Source of the DNA: Paradesertivirga superstes
GTDB taxonomy: Bacteria > Bacteroidota > Bacteroidia > Sphingobacteriales > Sphingobacteriaceae
Reading direction: 5' to 3'
DNA: 64,000 bases
NCBI RefSeq assembly: GCF_037622515.1
Contig: NZ_JBBJCN010000005.1
Location: 310,001 to 374,000, forward strand
The notes beneath the pieces are model-generated. The model was not told the origin of the DNA. It worked only from the letters and a program-made list of their open reading frames with translations, and searched no databases. Position 1 is the first letter of the stretch. Each line of letters starts with the position of its first letter. Below are positions 16,880-25,891 of this stretch, piece by piece. The translations under genes were made by a program, and so were the position numbers.

Positions 16880-19651
16880 TTATTTTTTCCTTTTCCGAAA
16901 GAAGTATCCTGTCATAATAACTAGCGGAATACCCAGTAAGGCAACATACAGCACAATATAATTATTGGCATTCTCCAGTGAAATTATTTGGGGTTTTCCT
17001 ATATATATTAAGCTGCTCCAGTAATAAGGAAGTAATAAAGCTGAATTGCTATGTTCTTGTGTAATCCAAACAATCTTAGCCTGATGTAGCGATATTGCTG
17101 CATCTTTCCTTTTTTGTAAATTTTCATAAAAGGATGTCATCAATTGCGACGTAGCACCATCGTTTATGTTCCATAGACTGGCAACAACACCATTTGTGCC
17201 AGCAGCTGTAAATCCTCGTGATAAGCTCAACACACCTTCGCCAGAAGCCATGGTACCATCTGCCGTACGACAGGAACTAAGAACCATCAGGTTAGGAACT
17301 CTGGCTATGGCGGATAATTCAAATAAGAAAAACTTTCCATCGGCTAATTGCAACGCAGGTTGGGCCAGTGGGCCAAACATAAACGAATGTGTGCTGAGAT
17401 GAAGCACCTTGCTTGTGTTCAATGCGTGCTTAAAAGGCGTAATTGAAGCATCTTCATCAATAAAATATTTGCCTTTTAGTTGTTTTCCAAGCTTTTCCGC
17501 CTCAATAGCAACAGCTGGGATAGAGATATTTTCATCAATACTTTTTGAAATAAAAAATCCGCTAAACCCTTTTTGATCCGACTGTGCTTTTATAGCCGGG
17601 CTCAACCAGGTTTGTAGCGAATATGCATAGCTAATGGGTGTCTTCTTAATTAGAAATGGCCATTTGGCAATGGACATTGAATAGTTGGCGTTTGTAATTA
17701 AGGATTCAAAGGGAAGATAGGCTAAAATGTCGTCAGGAATAATTACGAGTTGTTGTAGTTCATTTTGTAAACTTTTCGACAAAAGCCTGCGGTAAACCTG
17801 ATGAGAACTCTTGAAGAATTTCTCGGGGTTATTTACCATAGCAGATGGGCCATGCTTAAAATAGAATTGGATAAAATTGCTTATTTCCGGTTTTAATTGC
17901 CAGGTGTTGTCGAGCCGGATTATGGTGTCAATATTACCTTGCTTCGCGTTAATTATATAAACAGCCTTCTCACCCCAAAAGAAGTTGATAATAGTAAATT
18001 TGGAAGGTATTTGGTTAATCAGTTTTTCTGCCGGAAATGATTCAATAGTATTTGTTTTATTCCAGCTGGGATATCTCTTTTGAATTTTCTTATCTAATAT
18101 TGCCAGCTTATATTGTGTTTCCTGAAGGTTGTTTAAAAGGGCTTTGCTCTCCTTATGAAGCAGATGTTCTTTCTGATAATAAGCTATTGCTCTTTTTAAG
18201 GCATTGTATTCTTTGAAGTTTGAATTATTGGTGTTTAAGACAGATTGTTGGTTACGTTGAATCTGGTCCAATAGTGTTCTGGCCTTTGTTTGTTCAGCGA
18301 TGCCTAAGATTGTTAGCGAGTATTTCTTTTTTTTGGTTTTTATCCAGAGATCATAAGCAGTAGTAATGGCAACCTCCGCTAATCTCTTTGATTGCTTTTG
18401 ATAATATACACGGTCATCAGCGTTGGCAAATTCATTTCGGGATTTATTTCCGGTAGCTAGGGCCAATAAATAATTATTTAGAGCTTCATCTTGTTTTTTC
18501 ATTAACGATAAAGCATTTCCACGACCCTCTAATGCGTCATAAAGGCGATTCTCGCTATACAGATGCTTAAATGAAGGCAAACCTCCATAGTCAAAACTCC
18601 TGAAATCAGGTCTGAGAATTTGCAAGGCCTGGTTATAAAAGTTCAGGGCAATTTCCGGTTCCTTTTGTGCAATTGATATGTTTCCTGATTGAATAAGCAG
18701 ATTCGCTTTTTCCCGGTTCCTGCTTCCTTTAAAATAATGCTCAATTAGTTGAAGTCCTTTATTGTAGTTCAGGCGGGCTGTGATGAAATTATTTTTTCTA
18801 AGTTCAATATTTCCAGCAAGTGTATACGCACTAAGTAACCAGTATAAGGAATTTGAACTCTTATTGCCGCTTAGGCTATATAGCGCCAGTTGGACTTTTT
18901 TTCCGGCCTCAACGTAATCTCCCTTTTCATATTCAATATCTGCGAGAGTATTGTAAAGCAGTCCGGACAATGAATGTTTAGGCGGTAAGTATCCAAATCC
19001 TTTCAGGCATGCTTTTTCTGCCTGTTTCAAATCTCCCATTGATTTATAAGAGATGGCTAAATTGCTGTAAATGGAAGCAATAGTCAGGCTGTCGCTTTTG
19101 GCAGAGGCAATTGTTAAACTTTTGTTCTGTATAAAAAGGGCGTTGCTATAATCGCCCAAACGGGTGTAATTATTTCCGAGAGGTTTAAAAATGTATTCAA
19201 CCAGGTCGAAGCTTTTTAGCGGTTTTCGCTGATAAAAAGCGTAGGCCTTTTCGTATTGTTCTATGGATTTTAGAACATTACCAGTATAAAGTTGATAATA
19301 ACCCTGATTAATTAAAAGGTTCAGCCATGCTTCATTCTCATCATTGGTTTGGGGCTTTCTCCAGGTTTCGCTTTCTGTGGCCATTAAAAAGGGTAGCCGT
19401 TCCCGGGGATTTTCAGCATTATATGCAATCCGGGCATATAGCCAATCCGTTAATTTATCATCTTGTCTAAGAGCGGAAAGTTCTGTGTCCAGTGTTTTTC
19501 TTTCATTATAGTGAGTGGGAGTTGCTGAAGGAGAAATGAAATAGTTATTTGTATGAGATGCTAAAACAAGTTCAGCATGACAAAGAGCCTTTTCTGATGC
19601 CAAGAAGAAGATAGAAAATATACAAATGATAAGCTGGGATATCGCTTTCAT
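16880..19651 (-). CDS. Exported TPR-CHAT caspase-like protease with C-terminal membrane anchor
   Basis: A 923-residue protein in three parts. Residues 1-25 are a signal peptide. About residues 90-450 are tetratricopeptide repeats (SIEQYEKAYAFYQRKP, ASIYSNLAISYKSMGDLKQAE, ALNFYNQALQILRP). About 600-880 is a CHAT domain with the catalytic pair His755 (HLSTHSF) and Cys794 (VLSSCRTADG) and the ASLWNINDGAT segment. Residues about 895-916 are a transmembrane helix followed by basic RKRKK, so the bulk should face the periplasm. CHAT proteins are clan CD cysteine peptidases; TPR-CHAT is also the architecture of Csx29 of type III-E CRISPR. It lies 13 bases downstream of the PKD/barrel gene and divergent from a sigma/anti-sigma-like pair. 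The target is unknown. Confidence 0.9.
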   Translation of the reverse strand: MKAISQLIICIFSIFFLASEKALCHAELVLASHTNNYFISPSATPTHYNERKTLDTELSALRQDDKLTDWLYARIAYNAENPRERLPFLMATESETWRKPQTNDENEAWLNLLINQGYYQLYTGNVLKSIEQYEKAYAFYQRKPLKSFDLVEYIFKPLGNNYTRLGDYSNALFIQNKSLTIASAKSDSLTIASIYSNLAISYKSMGDLKQAEKACLKGFGYLPPKHSLSGLLYNTLADIEYEKGDYVEAGKKVQLALYSLSGNKSSNSLYWLLSAYTLAGNIELRKNNFITARLNYNKGLQLIEHYFKGSRNREKANLLIQSGNISIAQKEPEIALNFYNQALQILRPDFRSFDYGGLPSFKHLYSENRLYDALEGRGNALSLMKKQDEALNNYLLALATGNKSRNEFANADDRVYYQKQSKRLAEVAITTAYDLWIKTKKKKYSLTILGIAEQTKARTLLDQIQRNQQSVLNTNNSNFKEYNALKRAIAYYQKEHLLHKESKALLNNLQETQYKLAILDKKIQKRYPSWNKTNTIESFPAEKLINQIPSKFTIINFFWGEKAVYIINAKQGNIDTIIRLDNTWQLKPEISNFIQFYFKHGPSAMVNNPEKFFKSSHQVYRRLLSKSLQNELQQLVIIPDDILAYLPFESLITNANYSMSIAKWPFLIKKTPISYAYSLQTWLSPAIKAQSDQKGFSGFFISKSIDENISIPAVAIEAEKLGKQLKGKYFIDEDASITPFKHALNTSKVLHLSTHSFMFGPLAQPALQLADGKFFLFELSAIARVPNLMVLSSCRTADGTMASGEGVLSLSRGFTAAGTNGVVASLWNINDGATSQLMTSFYENLQKRKDAAISLHQAKIVWITQEHSNSALLLPYYWSSLIYIGKPQIISLENANNYIVLYVALLGIPLVIMTGYFFRKRKK

Positions 19652-19664
19652 TGAATTTTATCAC

Positions 19665-21638
19665 TTAGAATTTCCAGGCAAGATACGTCGAAAAACGCCT
19701 GTCGTTTATATTGAGAGCATACAGGTATCGGATTCCTAATGATGGTCCTACTCGAACCATGCCCAGCTGAATGTCTGCAAATAACGAGCTTTGCCATTGG
19801 TTAAAGCCTTGGTTTTCTTCTTTTTGTGTTTCATTTAAGATAATGCGCTGTCCATTTGGGTTCTCCAAAGAAGTGTTTTTTGTCTTTTCATTTGTCGTTT
19901 TTAGATTTGAAGAAACAATTGCCCCGGCTCCAAAGCCGATAAATGAATTTAAGTTGTATCGCAATTGTGCAGGTACCACATCAATTGAAATTACTTTTGA
20001 TTTTCTAAACTGGTCCCTGTAGGCAACCTTATATCCAATGCGATTGATAATGGTATCTCCGCCCGTTCTTCGTCCAAGAAATGTTTCAGATTCATTAAAT
20101 GTACTTACATAAAGCTCCCATTGCAGGTATTTTCGATATGGTGAAAATGGTGCAATGCTCAGGCCAAGGCTGAAATTCTTGTTACCCATTGTGAGGGCTG
20201 TATTATTAACCCTTGTGCCATACACAGCTATAATTCCGGGAGAAAAGCCAGGTTTAAATCGTCCAACTGAGCGATTTGTATAAATGGGTTCATTTTTATC
20301 AAACACAATTGCAGCCTGGCTGTCAAAAGGGACTTTCTTTGGTTTCTTTTTAAAATTGACAGCATATTCAATATAGCCCATGGTAGAATCCATATCGGAA
20401 ACGCCTTTTTGTTTTACTCCGGGCAGATAAATATTCTTAAACACAAATCCTACACTGTCTTTAAAAACGAATCTCTCTAAACAGCTTTGATTACTGTAGG
20501 CCAAATTGCATGGAATACATTTGGGTTGCGAGTCGCTTATTTGCACTGAGGATACATCAAGACTGCCCGCAGCACGTATGCCTATCGCTACCTTTTTTGC
20601 CGGACCTTCTCCAGTATTTTGGAAACGAACTTTATAGGTCAGTTCCTGCTTTTTACCAGTAAAACGGTAATTCATTCTACGGTTTTTCAGCATCATTTTA
20701 TTCGGATCGTGTGACGCTACAATTTGCAACTGTAAATCAACAACTTCATGCTCTAAAAGCGGGTCGTCAGGAATAAACACAGCCGAAATTGTTACTACTG
20801 CATTAGTGTCCTGAAGCATTTCAGGAGTAGTATTTAAAGAGATAAACATGAACCGCTCTTCTCCCTGCTTTATGTTTTCAAACTTCCAAACTTCACTGTT
20901 TCTGAATAATTCTGCTTTGTCTTTTAGTACACGCGAGTTTTCATTGGGTTTTACTTTTTCGATAATCGCAGGCCCTCCTTTTTGCTTCCAGTCTTCCTCA
21001 AAAATTTTTTGAAAAGGAACGTAAGCCATTAAGGTATTTAAGGATGATTTCTGTTCTTTATGGTGATTACGGGTTTCCTTTAACAGGAAGTTATCCTGCT
21101 TAAACTGCCTTTCATTATATAAAATAGCTAGCTTCCCACTTAAATTAGGGATATTCCATTCGGCTTTATTTCGGTACCCAATAAGTAAAACCATGTCTTC
21201 CGCAGGTTTTGGCATACGGTTAGTTTTTAGTTCAATACTTCCGTCAGATTTAAAAAATGTAGGTGATATACCTGCATGTCTTATGGGAGTGGGAGGTGCT
21301 TTTGTAATATTTATTTTTTTAGGTTTAGTGGGAGGAGGTTTTCCGTCGTCATAATTATTTGTGGCATACACACGAATATCGAATGTTCCGGTATCCCGAT
21401 AGGAGTGAAGAGGATCTTTCTCAAAGCTAAAGCTGCCATCGCCAAATTCCCAAAAATATGTGTAGAACGGAACCGGCGCCCCTGCTATCTGTCTTAATTC
21501 TCTTAATGATGCGCTGAATTTTAATTGAGCGCTATCTTGATTTACCTCAATTACAGCCGGGATTGTATCAACAGGTACAACCTGTGCCTGAGCTGCGAAG
21601 GATAAGATGAAGACAAATGCTGAAGCCAGAACTCTCAT
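19665..21638 (-). CDS. PKD-domain outer-membrane-type protein with C-terminal beta-rich barrel-like part
   Basis: A 657-residue exported protein (signal peptide MRVLASAFVFILSFAAQAQ). Residues about 30-110 are a PKD domain (YFWEFGDGSF, HSYRDTGTFDIRVYA). The middle (about 300-470) contains a DPNKMM and LTYKVRFQNTGEGPAKKVAI stretch resembling the DUF7619/DUF11-type repeat found in Bacteroidota surface proteins, plus a Cys-rich spot CIPCNLAYSNQSC. The last 170 residues alternate polar and aromatic residues and end in YLAWKF, as outer-membrane barrels do. I infer a surface or outer-membrane anchor protein. It shares a transcript with the TPR-CHAT gene, so it may supply ligand sensing or localisation. 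Confidence 0.75.
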   Translation of the reverse strand: MRVLASAFVFILSFAAQAQVVPVDTIPAVIEVNQDSAQLKFSASLRELRQIAGAPVPFYTYFWEFGDGSFSFEKDPLHSYRDTGTFDIRVYATNNYDDGKPPPTKPKKINITKAPPTPIRHAGISPTFFKSDGSIELKTNRMPKPAEDMVLLIGYRNKAEWNIPNLSGKLAILYNERQFKQDNFLLKETRNHHKEQKSSLNTLMAYVPFQKIFEEDWKQKGGPAIIEKVKPNENSRVLKDKAELFRNSEVWKFENIKQGEERFMFISLNTTPEMLQDTNAVVTISAVFIPDDPLLEHEVVDLQLQIVASHDPNKMMLKNRRMNYRFTGKKQELTYKVRFQNTGEGPAKKVAIGIRAAGSLDVSSVQISDSQPKCIPCNLAYSNQSCLERFVFKDSVGFVFKNIYLPGVKQKGVSDMDSTMGYIEYAVNFKKKPKKVPFDSQAAIVFDKNEPIYTNRSVGRFKPGFSPGIIAVYGTRVNNTALTMGNKNFSLGLSIAPFSPYRKYLQWELYVSTFNESETFLGRRTGGDTIINRIGYKVAYRDQFRKSKVISIDVVPAQLRYNLNSFIGFGAGAIVSSNLKTTNEKTKNTSLENPNGQRIILNETQKEENQGFNQWQSSLFADIQLGMVRVGPSLGIRYLYALNINDRRFSTYLAWKF

Positions 21639-21681
21639 GCGTGGTTAGTGGAATTAAATATAATGATTATTTATGAAGCAA

Positions 21682-21715
21682 AACAACACCAGTGACGAAA
21701 CTCACTGGTGTTGTT
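21682..21715 (-). terminator. Strong hairpin between lipoprotein and PKD genes
   Basis: A perfect 14-base stem (AACAACACCAGTGA with its complement) and a six-base loop, followed on the minus strand by TTTTGC. It would end the lipoprotein transcript before the PKD/TPR-CHAT pair, so these are probably separately transcribed; read-through could still join them. Confidence 0.75.
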
Positions 21716-21737
21716 ATTGGCACATTTAAACAGACCA

Positions 21738-22697
21738 TTAATAATTATTCAAGCCGTTTATTTCTGCCTGAACTATGGCTTCAGTTGTTTCAGCTAAATT
21801 TAGACTCTCTGTTTGGTTAGCAGTTATAGTAATCTCTTTCTTTGCGAAATAATACTTACCATCTTTAATAGAAAATGCTAATAAACGGCCCTCTTCGCCA
21901 ACAGGCATCACATTGTCGTAACTTTTAACTTTATTAAGTCCATTAGGAGTATATAATTGCGCGGCAACATTGCTACCTTTGGCGCAAAAGAAGACAAAAG
22001 TTTCTCCGGAAAATCCACGGAAAGTGGCGAAAGTACCAGGGTTATTGGGGATTTCTACACTTACAGTTGTTTTAGGGTTAGAATAGCTCCAGAAAACATC
22101 GCAGTTAATCCATCCAAGCATCCCGAAATCAAACGCAAATTCTCCTTGTGTGGATTGAACTTCCCTTTGTCCGGCGCCATTCGCAGGTTTTGGAGCTTGC
22201 CATGCCATTTGTTTCGCGTCATTTTCAACTCCTTCCCACAGTTGAGTAACACCATCACGTTTTGCTGGAATCCGAACTTTCACGGGGATAGCAAGATTTC
22301 TGTCCACGCTTTCGCCATTTGCTTTAACATCGATAAAAATGAATCCGTCGGATACAAGCGGTGCGCCTGAGATGTGGTTAGTATTTGTACCACCCATAAT
22401 TACATCACTTCTTTTTAACATTTCATAAGCAATTACAGTTACTTCGCCTGTAACCGGGATGCCGTTTTTAGTAAGAGATCCTACCGGAAAAGTGATTTTT
22501 GTTCCCCCGGATAAGTTTACTGTTTGGGGTGAGGCCGTTACATTCATAGTGATAGTTTGTTTTTTCGGGCCAATTTTTTCAGCAAATTCTTTCGCAGTGC
22601 TAGCTGTGTTTACAGGAATATTTCTGTCTTTTTTACATGCAGTGAATACTATTGTAGCTGTTAAAAATAGGGCTGGTATTAGATCGATCTTTTTCAT
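21738..22697 (-). CDS. Lipoprotein of unknown function with beta-sandwich-like domain
   Basis: 319 residues. The N-terminus has a lipobox (TATIVFTAC followed by KK), so the mature protein should be a lipoprotein. After about 50 residues comes a segment (NLSGGTKITFPVGSLTKNG, then VTGEVTVIAYEMLKRSDVIMGG) of the type seen in many Bacteroidota secreted proteins, resembling ZU5-like or carboxypeptidase-regulatory beta-sandwiches. The rest is beta-rich with a WINCDVFW motif. No enzyme motif was found. It lies between the PKD/TPR-CHAT pair and the divergent sigma factor gene, hinting at a role in the same envelope pathway. Confidence 0.7.
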   Translation of the reverse strand: MKKIDLIPALFLTATIVFTACKKDRNIPVNTASTAKEFAEKIGPKKQTITMNVTASPQTVNLSGGTKITFPVGSLTKNGIPVTGEVTVIAYEMLKRSDVIMGGTNTNHISGAPLVSDGFIFIDVKANGESVDRNLAIPVKVRIPAKRDGVTQLWEGVENDAKQMAWQAPKPANGAGQREVQSTQGEFAFDFGMLGWINCDVFWSYSNPKTTVSVEIPNNPGTFATFRGFSGETFVFFCAKGSNVAAQLYTPNGLNKVKSYDNVMPVGEEGRLLAFSIKDGKYYFAKKEITITANQTESLNLAETTEAIVQAEINGLNNY

Positions 22698-22719
22698 GTT
22701 TTTATCTTTTTTTGTTTTT

Positions 22720-22920
22720 GCTTATTCTCAGGCTTTTCAGCATCGGCCTTTGTTTTTATGAGTTTATTTGATTATTAAAATTTGTATCATCAGGCATATT
22801 GCTAAAAGCATAGCCAGGTTTATCAGGCATTTTGTTAGTAATTGTTTATGGGTTCTCATTTTGTCTTTTTAAATATTGCTTACTCTTTTCAGGCTTTTCA
22901 GCGTTGGCCTTTTTGATCAT
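22720..22920. repeat. Two diverged copies of a ~40-base repeat flanking a small ORF
   Basis: The core CAGGCTTTTCAGC is shared between 22729-22741 and 22890-22902, with further identity on both sides (TTGGCCTTT versus TCGGCCTTT, and GCTTAYTCT upstream). The copies are 161 bases apart, in the divergent intergenic region between the lipoprotein and the sigma gene. Read on the minus strand both copies encode K-A-(N/D)-A-E-K-P-E in one frame, so they may descend from a duplicated coding unit or be regulator sites. Confidence 0.6.
22764..22859 (-). CDS. Possible 31-residue membrane peptide
   Basis: A minus-strand frame starting ATG at 22859 encodes a short basic head (MRTHKQLLTK) and a hydrophobic stretch of about 20 residues (CLINLAMLLAICLMIQILII), i.e. 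one transmembrane helix. Two other tiny frames overlap it: 22846-22920 (24 residues, lysine-rich) whose stop overlaps its start region, and 22756-22830 (24 residues, polar). None has a recognisable relative. The hydrophobic one is the most protein-like; it could be a small membrane protein or leader peptide upstream of the lipoprotein gene. Confidence 0.3.
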   Translation of the reverse strand: MRTHKQLLTKCLINLAMLLAICLMIQILIIK

Positions 22921-23015
22921 TTGAAACTATATCAGCGCGGGCTGAAATTTGTTACCCCTCTTTTGAAAATAATTTTAAGTCAATGAAAAAGGACTTAACT
23001 TAGAATGATAAATTT

Positions 23016-23570
23016 TTGGAAAAGCTGCATCCCGATAATCGATATATTGAAGCGTTGCTTAATAACGACACACTAGTGGTGCAGGAAATCTATGAGAAGT
23101 TTTTCGGTAAAATCAAGCGGTATATAATTAATAACAGTGGCTCTGAGAATGACGCCTCGGATATAATGCAGGAAGCATTAATTGATATTTATCAGCAGGC
23201 TAAGTATAAGTCATTTAAGTTAAGTTGCCCTTTCGAGCCCTTTCTGTTGCTTGTATGCAAGCGCAAATGGCTTAACGAGCTGAAAAAAAAATCTGTTTTG
23301 CCGGTAACAAATATCGACGACGCTTTATTAGTAATTGGTGAGGATGTTTTTGCTGAAGCTGAATTGCTGGAAAAACAGGATGAGGAAGCGAAACGCTTTA
23401 TACTGATGTTTGAGAAGCTTGGAGACAGATGTAAAGAGATTATCAGTGAAAGCCTTAAAGGCGATGCCCAGGAATTGGTAGCAGAAAAACTGGGGGTTAC
23501 TTATGGATATCTTCGGAAAAAGAAATCTGAATGTATGGCTGCTCTCATCAAATTAATTAAGCAAAATTAA
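23016..23570 (+). CDS. ECF-type RNA polymerase sigma factor
   Basis: A 184-residue sigma-70 family protein with region 2 (VVQEIYEKFFGKIKRYI, ASDIMQEALIDIYQ) and region 4 (LGDRCKEIISESL, AQELVAEKLGVTYGYLRKKKSEC, a helix-turn-helix). The only in-frame start is TTG at 23016; a TAG stop lies 15 bases upstream, so no ATG is available. The stop is followed six bases later by the anti-sigma-like membrane gene, the usual arrangement of an ECF sigma and its regulator. It diverges from the lipoprotein and TPR-CHAT genes, which are the obvious candidates for its targets or controllers. Confidence 0.88.
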   Translation: MEKLHPDNRYIEALLNNDTLVVQEIYEKFFGKIKRYIINNSGSENDASDIMQEALIDIYQQAKYKSFKLSCPFEPFLLLVCKRKWLNELKKKSVLPVTNIDDALLVIGEDVFAEAELLEKQDEEAKRFILMFEKLGDRCKEIISESLKGDAQELVAEKLGVTYGYLRKKKSECMAALIKLIKQN

Positions 23571-23576
23571 GTAGTT

Positions 23577-24305
23577 ATGAGTATGTACAGCATGGAAGAT
23601 ATAGCCCGTTTTGCGGAAGGTGATATGAAGGGCGAAGAGCTTATCCAATTTGAAAATGCTCTTAAAACCGATAAAGATTTACAGGCGAATCTTGCCTTTT
23701 ATCAAAATGTTCATTCATCTTTGAAGATGAAGCTGGTCCCGGATTTGAAAGATCAGGAGTTTAAAGCGTCTTTATCTGAGATTAGCGAAAACTACTTCAG
23801 AAAAGAAACCAAAGTAATTTCTATGCGCAGATACCTTGCCTGGACATCTGCAATAGCGGCAGTATTTGTTCTGTTTCTTATATGGGCTCCCTGGGACAAA
23901 AATTTATACCGGCAATATGCAGATACAAATATGCTTGCTATGGCCGAAAGAGGGGATAAGACGGAAGAACAGATGCAGAAAGCGGCGGATGCTTTCAATA
24001 AGAAAGATTTTTCTTCAGCTAAAAAGGCTTTGGAGAAGGTTAATAAGGTTGAGCCGGAGAATGCTATGGCTCAATATTATTTTGCCATTACTTTATTGGA
24101 AACGGGCGAAATTCAAAAATCCCGTAAGGTTCTGGATGAAATTTTTAATGGGACATCTATATTTAAGTATGATGCCGCATTTTATATGGCTTTAAGTTTT
24201 TTAAAAGAAAAAGATGAGCAACAATCAATTAGCTGGCTCAAAAAAATTCCTGCTGATTCGGATAGATATAAAAAATCACAGGAGTTATTAAACAAGCTTC
24301 TTTAA
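23577..24305 (+). CDS. Single-pass membrane protein with TPRs, probable anti-sigma factor
   Basis: 242 residues: a cytoplasmic N-terminal part (1-85) beginning MYSMEDIARFAEGDMKGEEL, which looks like the short helical anti-sigma heads of Bacteroidota; one transmembrane helix at residues 86-104; and a periplasmic C-terminal half with two or three tetratricopeptide repeats (AADAFNKKDFSSAKKALEKV, AQYYFAITLLETGEIQKSR, AFYMALSFLKEKDEQQS). There is no zinc HxxxCxxC motif. Position six bases after the sigma gene supports an anti-sigma role. Its periplasmic TPR half would share a compartment with the TPR-CHAT protein encoded divergently. The next gene, nnr, starts 17 bases later and may be co-transcribed. 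Confidence 0.75.
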   Translation: MSMYSMEDIARFAEGDMKGEELIQFENALKTDKDLQANLAFYQNVHSSLKMKLVPDLKDQEFKASLSEISENYFRKETKVISMRRYLAWTSAIAAVFVLFLIWAPWDKNLYRQYADTNMLAMAERGDKTEEQMQKAADAFNKKDFSSAKKALEKVNKVEPENAMAQYYFAITLLETGEIQKSRKVLDEIFNGTSIFKYDAAFYMALSFLKEKDEQQSISWLKKIPADSDRYKKSQELLNKLL

Positions 24306-24322
24306 GTTGCGTTAACAAGAAT

Positions 24323-25822
24323 ATGCTCAACCTCCTAACCTCAGATCAGATTCGGAAAGCGGATAGCTATACCATAGCCCATCAGTCTATTCAGTCAATC
24401 GATCTCATGGAAAAGGCTTCTCTTGCTTTTACAGCTGCTTTTATTGAGAATTATCCCGACAAGGAAAAAACGATAGCAGTTTATTGCGGGACAGGCAATA
24501 ACGGAGGAGATGGTTTAGCAGTTGCAAGGTTATTATTTACTAGGGGATACAAAGTTGATGTAAAGATCGCACGCTTTTCCGGAGTGTCGAGCAAAGATTT
24601 TGACGGAAATCTGGCCCGGCTTATGTCGGCGGGAATAGCATTGAATGAATTTAAGAAGCTGCAGGAAATACAAGGGGAGGCTGCCGATATTATTATTGAT
24701 GCCCTCATCGGGTCGGGCCTGAATAAACCCCTGGAAGGTGAGTGGCTGACTTTGGTAGAATGGTTGAATAGTTTAGGGAAACCAATTGTTTCTATTGATA
24801 TCCCGACAGGGTTCAAATCCGAGGGGCCGGTATCAAAACATGATGTAACGATAAAATCAGATCTTACAATCAGTTTTCAAAGGCCAAAAATTAATTTCTT
24901 ATTGCCCGAATCTGCTTTCTGTATCAAACGGTTTGTGATTGTTGATATTGGACTGGACGAAGAATACCTCCAGTCGCTGGAGTCTCCTTATCAGTTATTA
25001 ACCGATAGTGATATACCTATCCGTTTAAAGAAGCGTAAGCCTTTCAGCCATAAGGGGACATTCGGCCACGCCTTAATTATTGCGGGTGATATACAGACTA
25101 TGGGAGCAGCCCTTCTTTGCTCTGAAGCTTGTTTAAATACAGGTGCCGGTTTAACAACGGCATGTATCCCATCTGAAGGATTAACTCCCTTAAATATTAG
25201 AATGCCAGAAGTAATGGCGGCTTTGAGGTATAATAATGCGCTTCCGGCAGATATGCAATGGGATAAATTTAATGCCGTAGCTATTGGGCCGGGTCTGGGA
25301 ACCTCAGTAGAAAGTAAACAGATTCTGGCGGGCACTTTAAGTAATTTTAAACATCCTGTGGTTATTGACGCAGATGCTATAAACTTAATTTCTTTGAATC
25401 CAAACCTCATATTTTACGTGCCCAAATTATCTGTTTATACCCCCCATATTAAAGAGTTCGACCGGCTTTTTGAGCAGCACTCTAACTGGTGGGAAAGATT
25501 GGAAACAGGAATTGCAAAGGCGCGGGAGCATGAATGCATAATTATTCTGAAAAACAGGTATACAATGATATTCACGCCGGAGGGCAGATGTTATTTCAAT
25601 CCCACCGGAACACCAGCTATGGCTTCAGGGGGAATGGGTGATGTGTTAACCGGAATGATTGTCTCTTTTATGGCGCAGGGGTGTAAGCCGGAAGATGCGG
25701 CCATTTTAGCTGTCTATCTTCACGGAAAGACCGGGGAGGAATTAGTTGCGAAAGATGGTGTTGCAATTGTTACAGCAAGTAAACTAGTGGACAAGATCCC
25801 TAAGATTCTGCATCCTCATTAA
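24323..25822 (+). CDS. nnr: Bifunctional NAD(P)H-hydrate epimerase/dehydratase
   Basis: This metabolite-repair enzyme reconverts hydrated NAD(P)H. The N-terminal half (about 1-210) is the YjeF epimerase domain with GTGNNGGDGLAVARLL; the C-terminal half (about 225-499) is the ADP/ATP-dependent dehydratase of ribokinase fold with HKGTFGHALIIAGD, GPGLGTS, IDADAINL and the PTGTPAMASGGMGDVLTG phosphate-binding stretch. The 499-residue length fits the fused form. It follows the sigma/anti-sigma pair by 17 bases, probably by chance in gene order. Confidence 0.96.
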   Translation: MLNLLTSDQIRKADSYTIAHQSIQSIDLMEKASLAFTAAFIENYPDKEKTIAVYCGTGNNGGDGLAVARLLFTRGYKVDVKIARFSGVSSKDFDGNLARLMSAGIALNEFKKLQEIQGEAADIIIDALIGSGLNKPLEGEWLTLVEWLNSLGKPIVSIDIPTGFKSEGPVSKHDVTIKSDLTISFQRPKINFLLPESAFCIKRFVIVDIGLDEEYLQSLESPYQLLTDSDIPIRLKKRKPFSHKGTFGHALIIAGDIQTMGAALLCSEACLNTGAGLTTACIPSEGLTPLNIRMPEVMAALRYNNALPADMQWDKFNAVAIGPGLGTSVESKQILAGTLSNFKHPVVIDADAINLISLNPNLIFYVPKLSVYTPHIKEFDRLFEQHSNWWERLETGIAKAREHECIIILKNRYTMIFTPEGRCYFNPTGTPAMASGGMGDVLTGMIVSFMAQGCKPEDAAILAVYLHGKTGEELVAKDGVAIVTASKLVDKIPKILHPH

Positions 25823-25891
25823 AAACCTTAACTGTTGTTTATTATTAAATAATACTTATCCCTTACATATTATTCAATGCAGGTATCATTA

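Noticed and set aside
21957..22370. 137-codon plus-strand frame inside the lipoprotein gene
   Set aside because: Antisense to a lipoprotein with clear lipobox; no sensible protein features.
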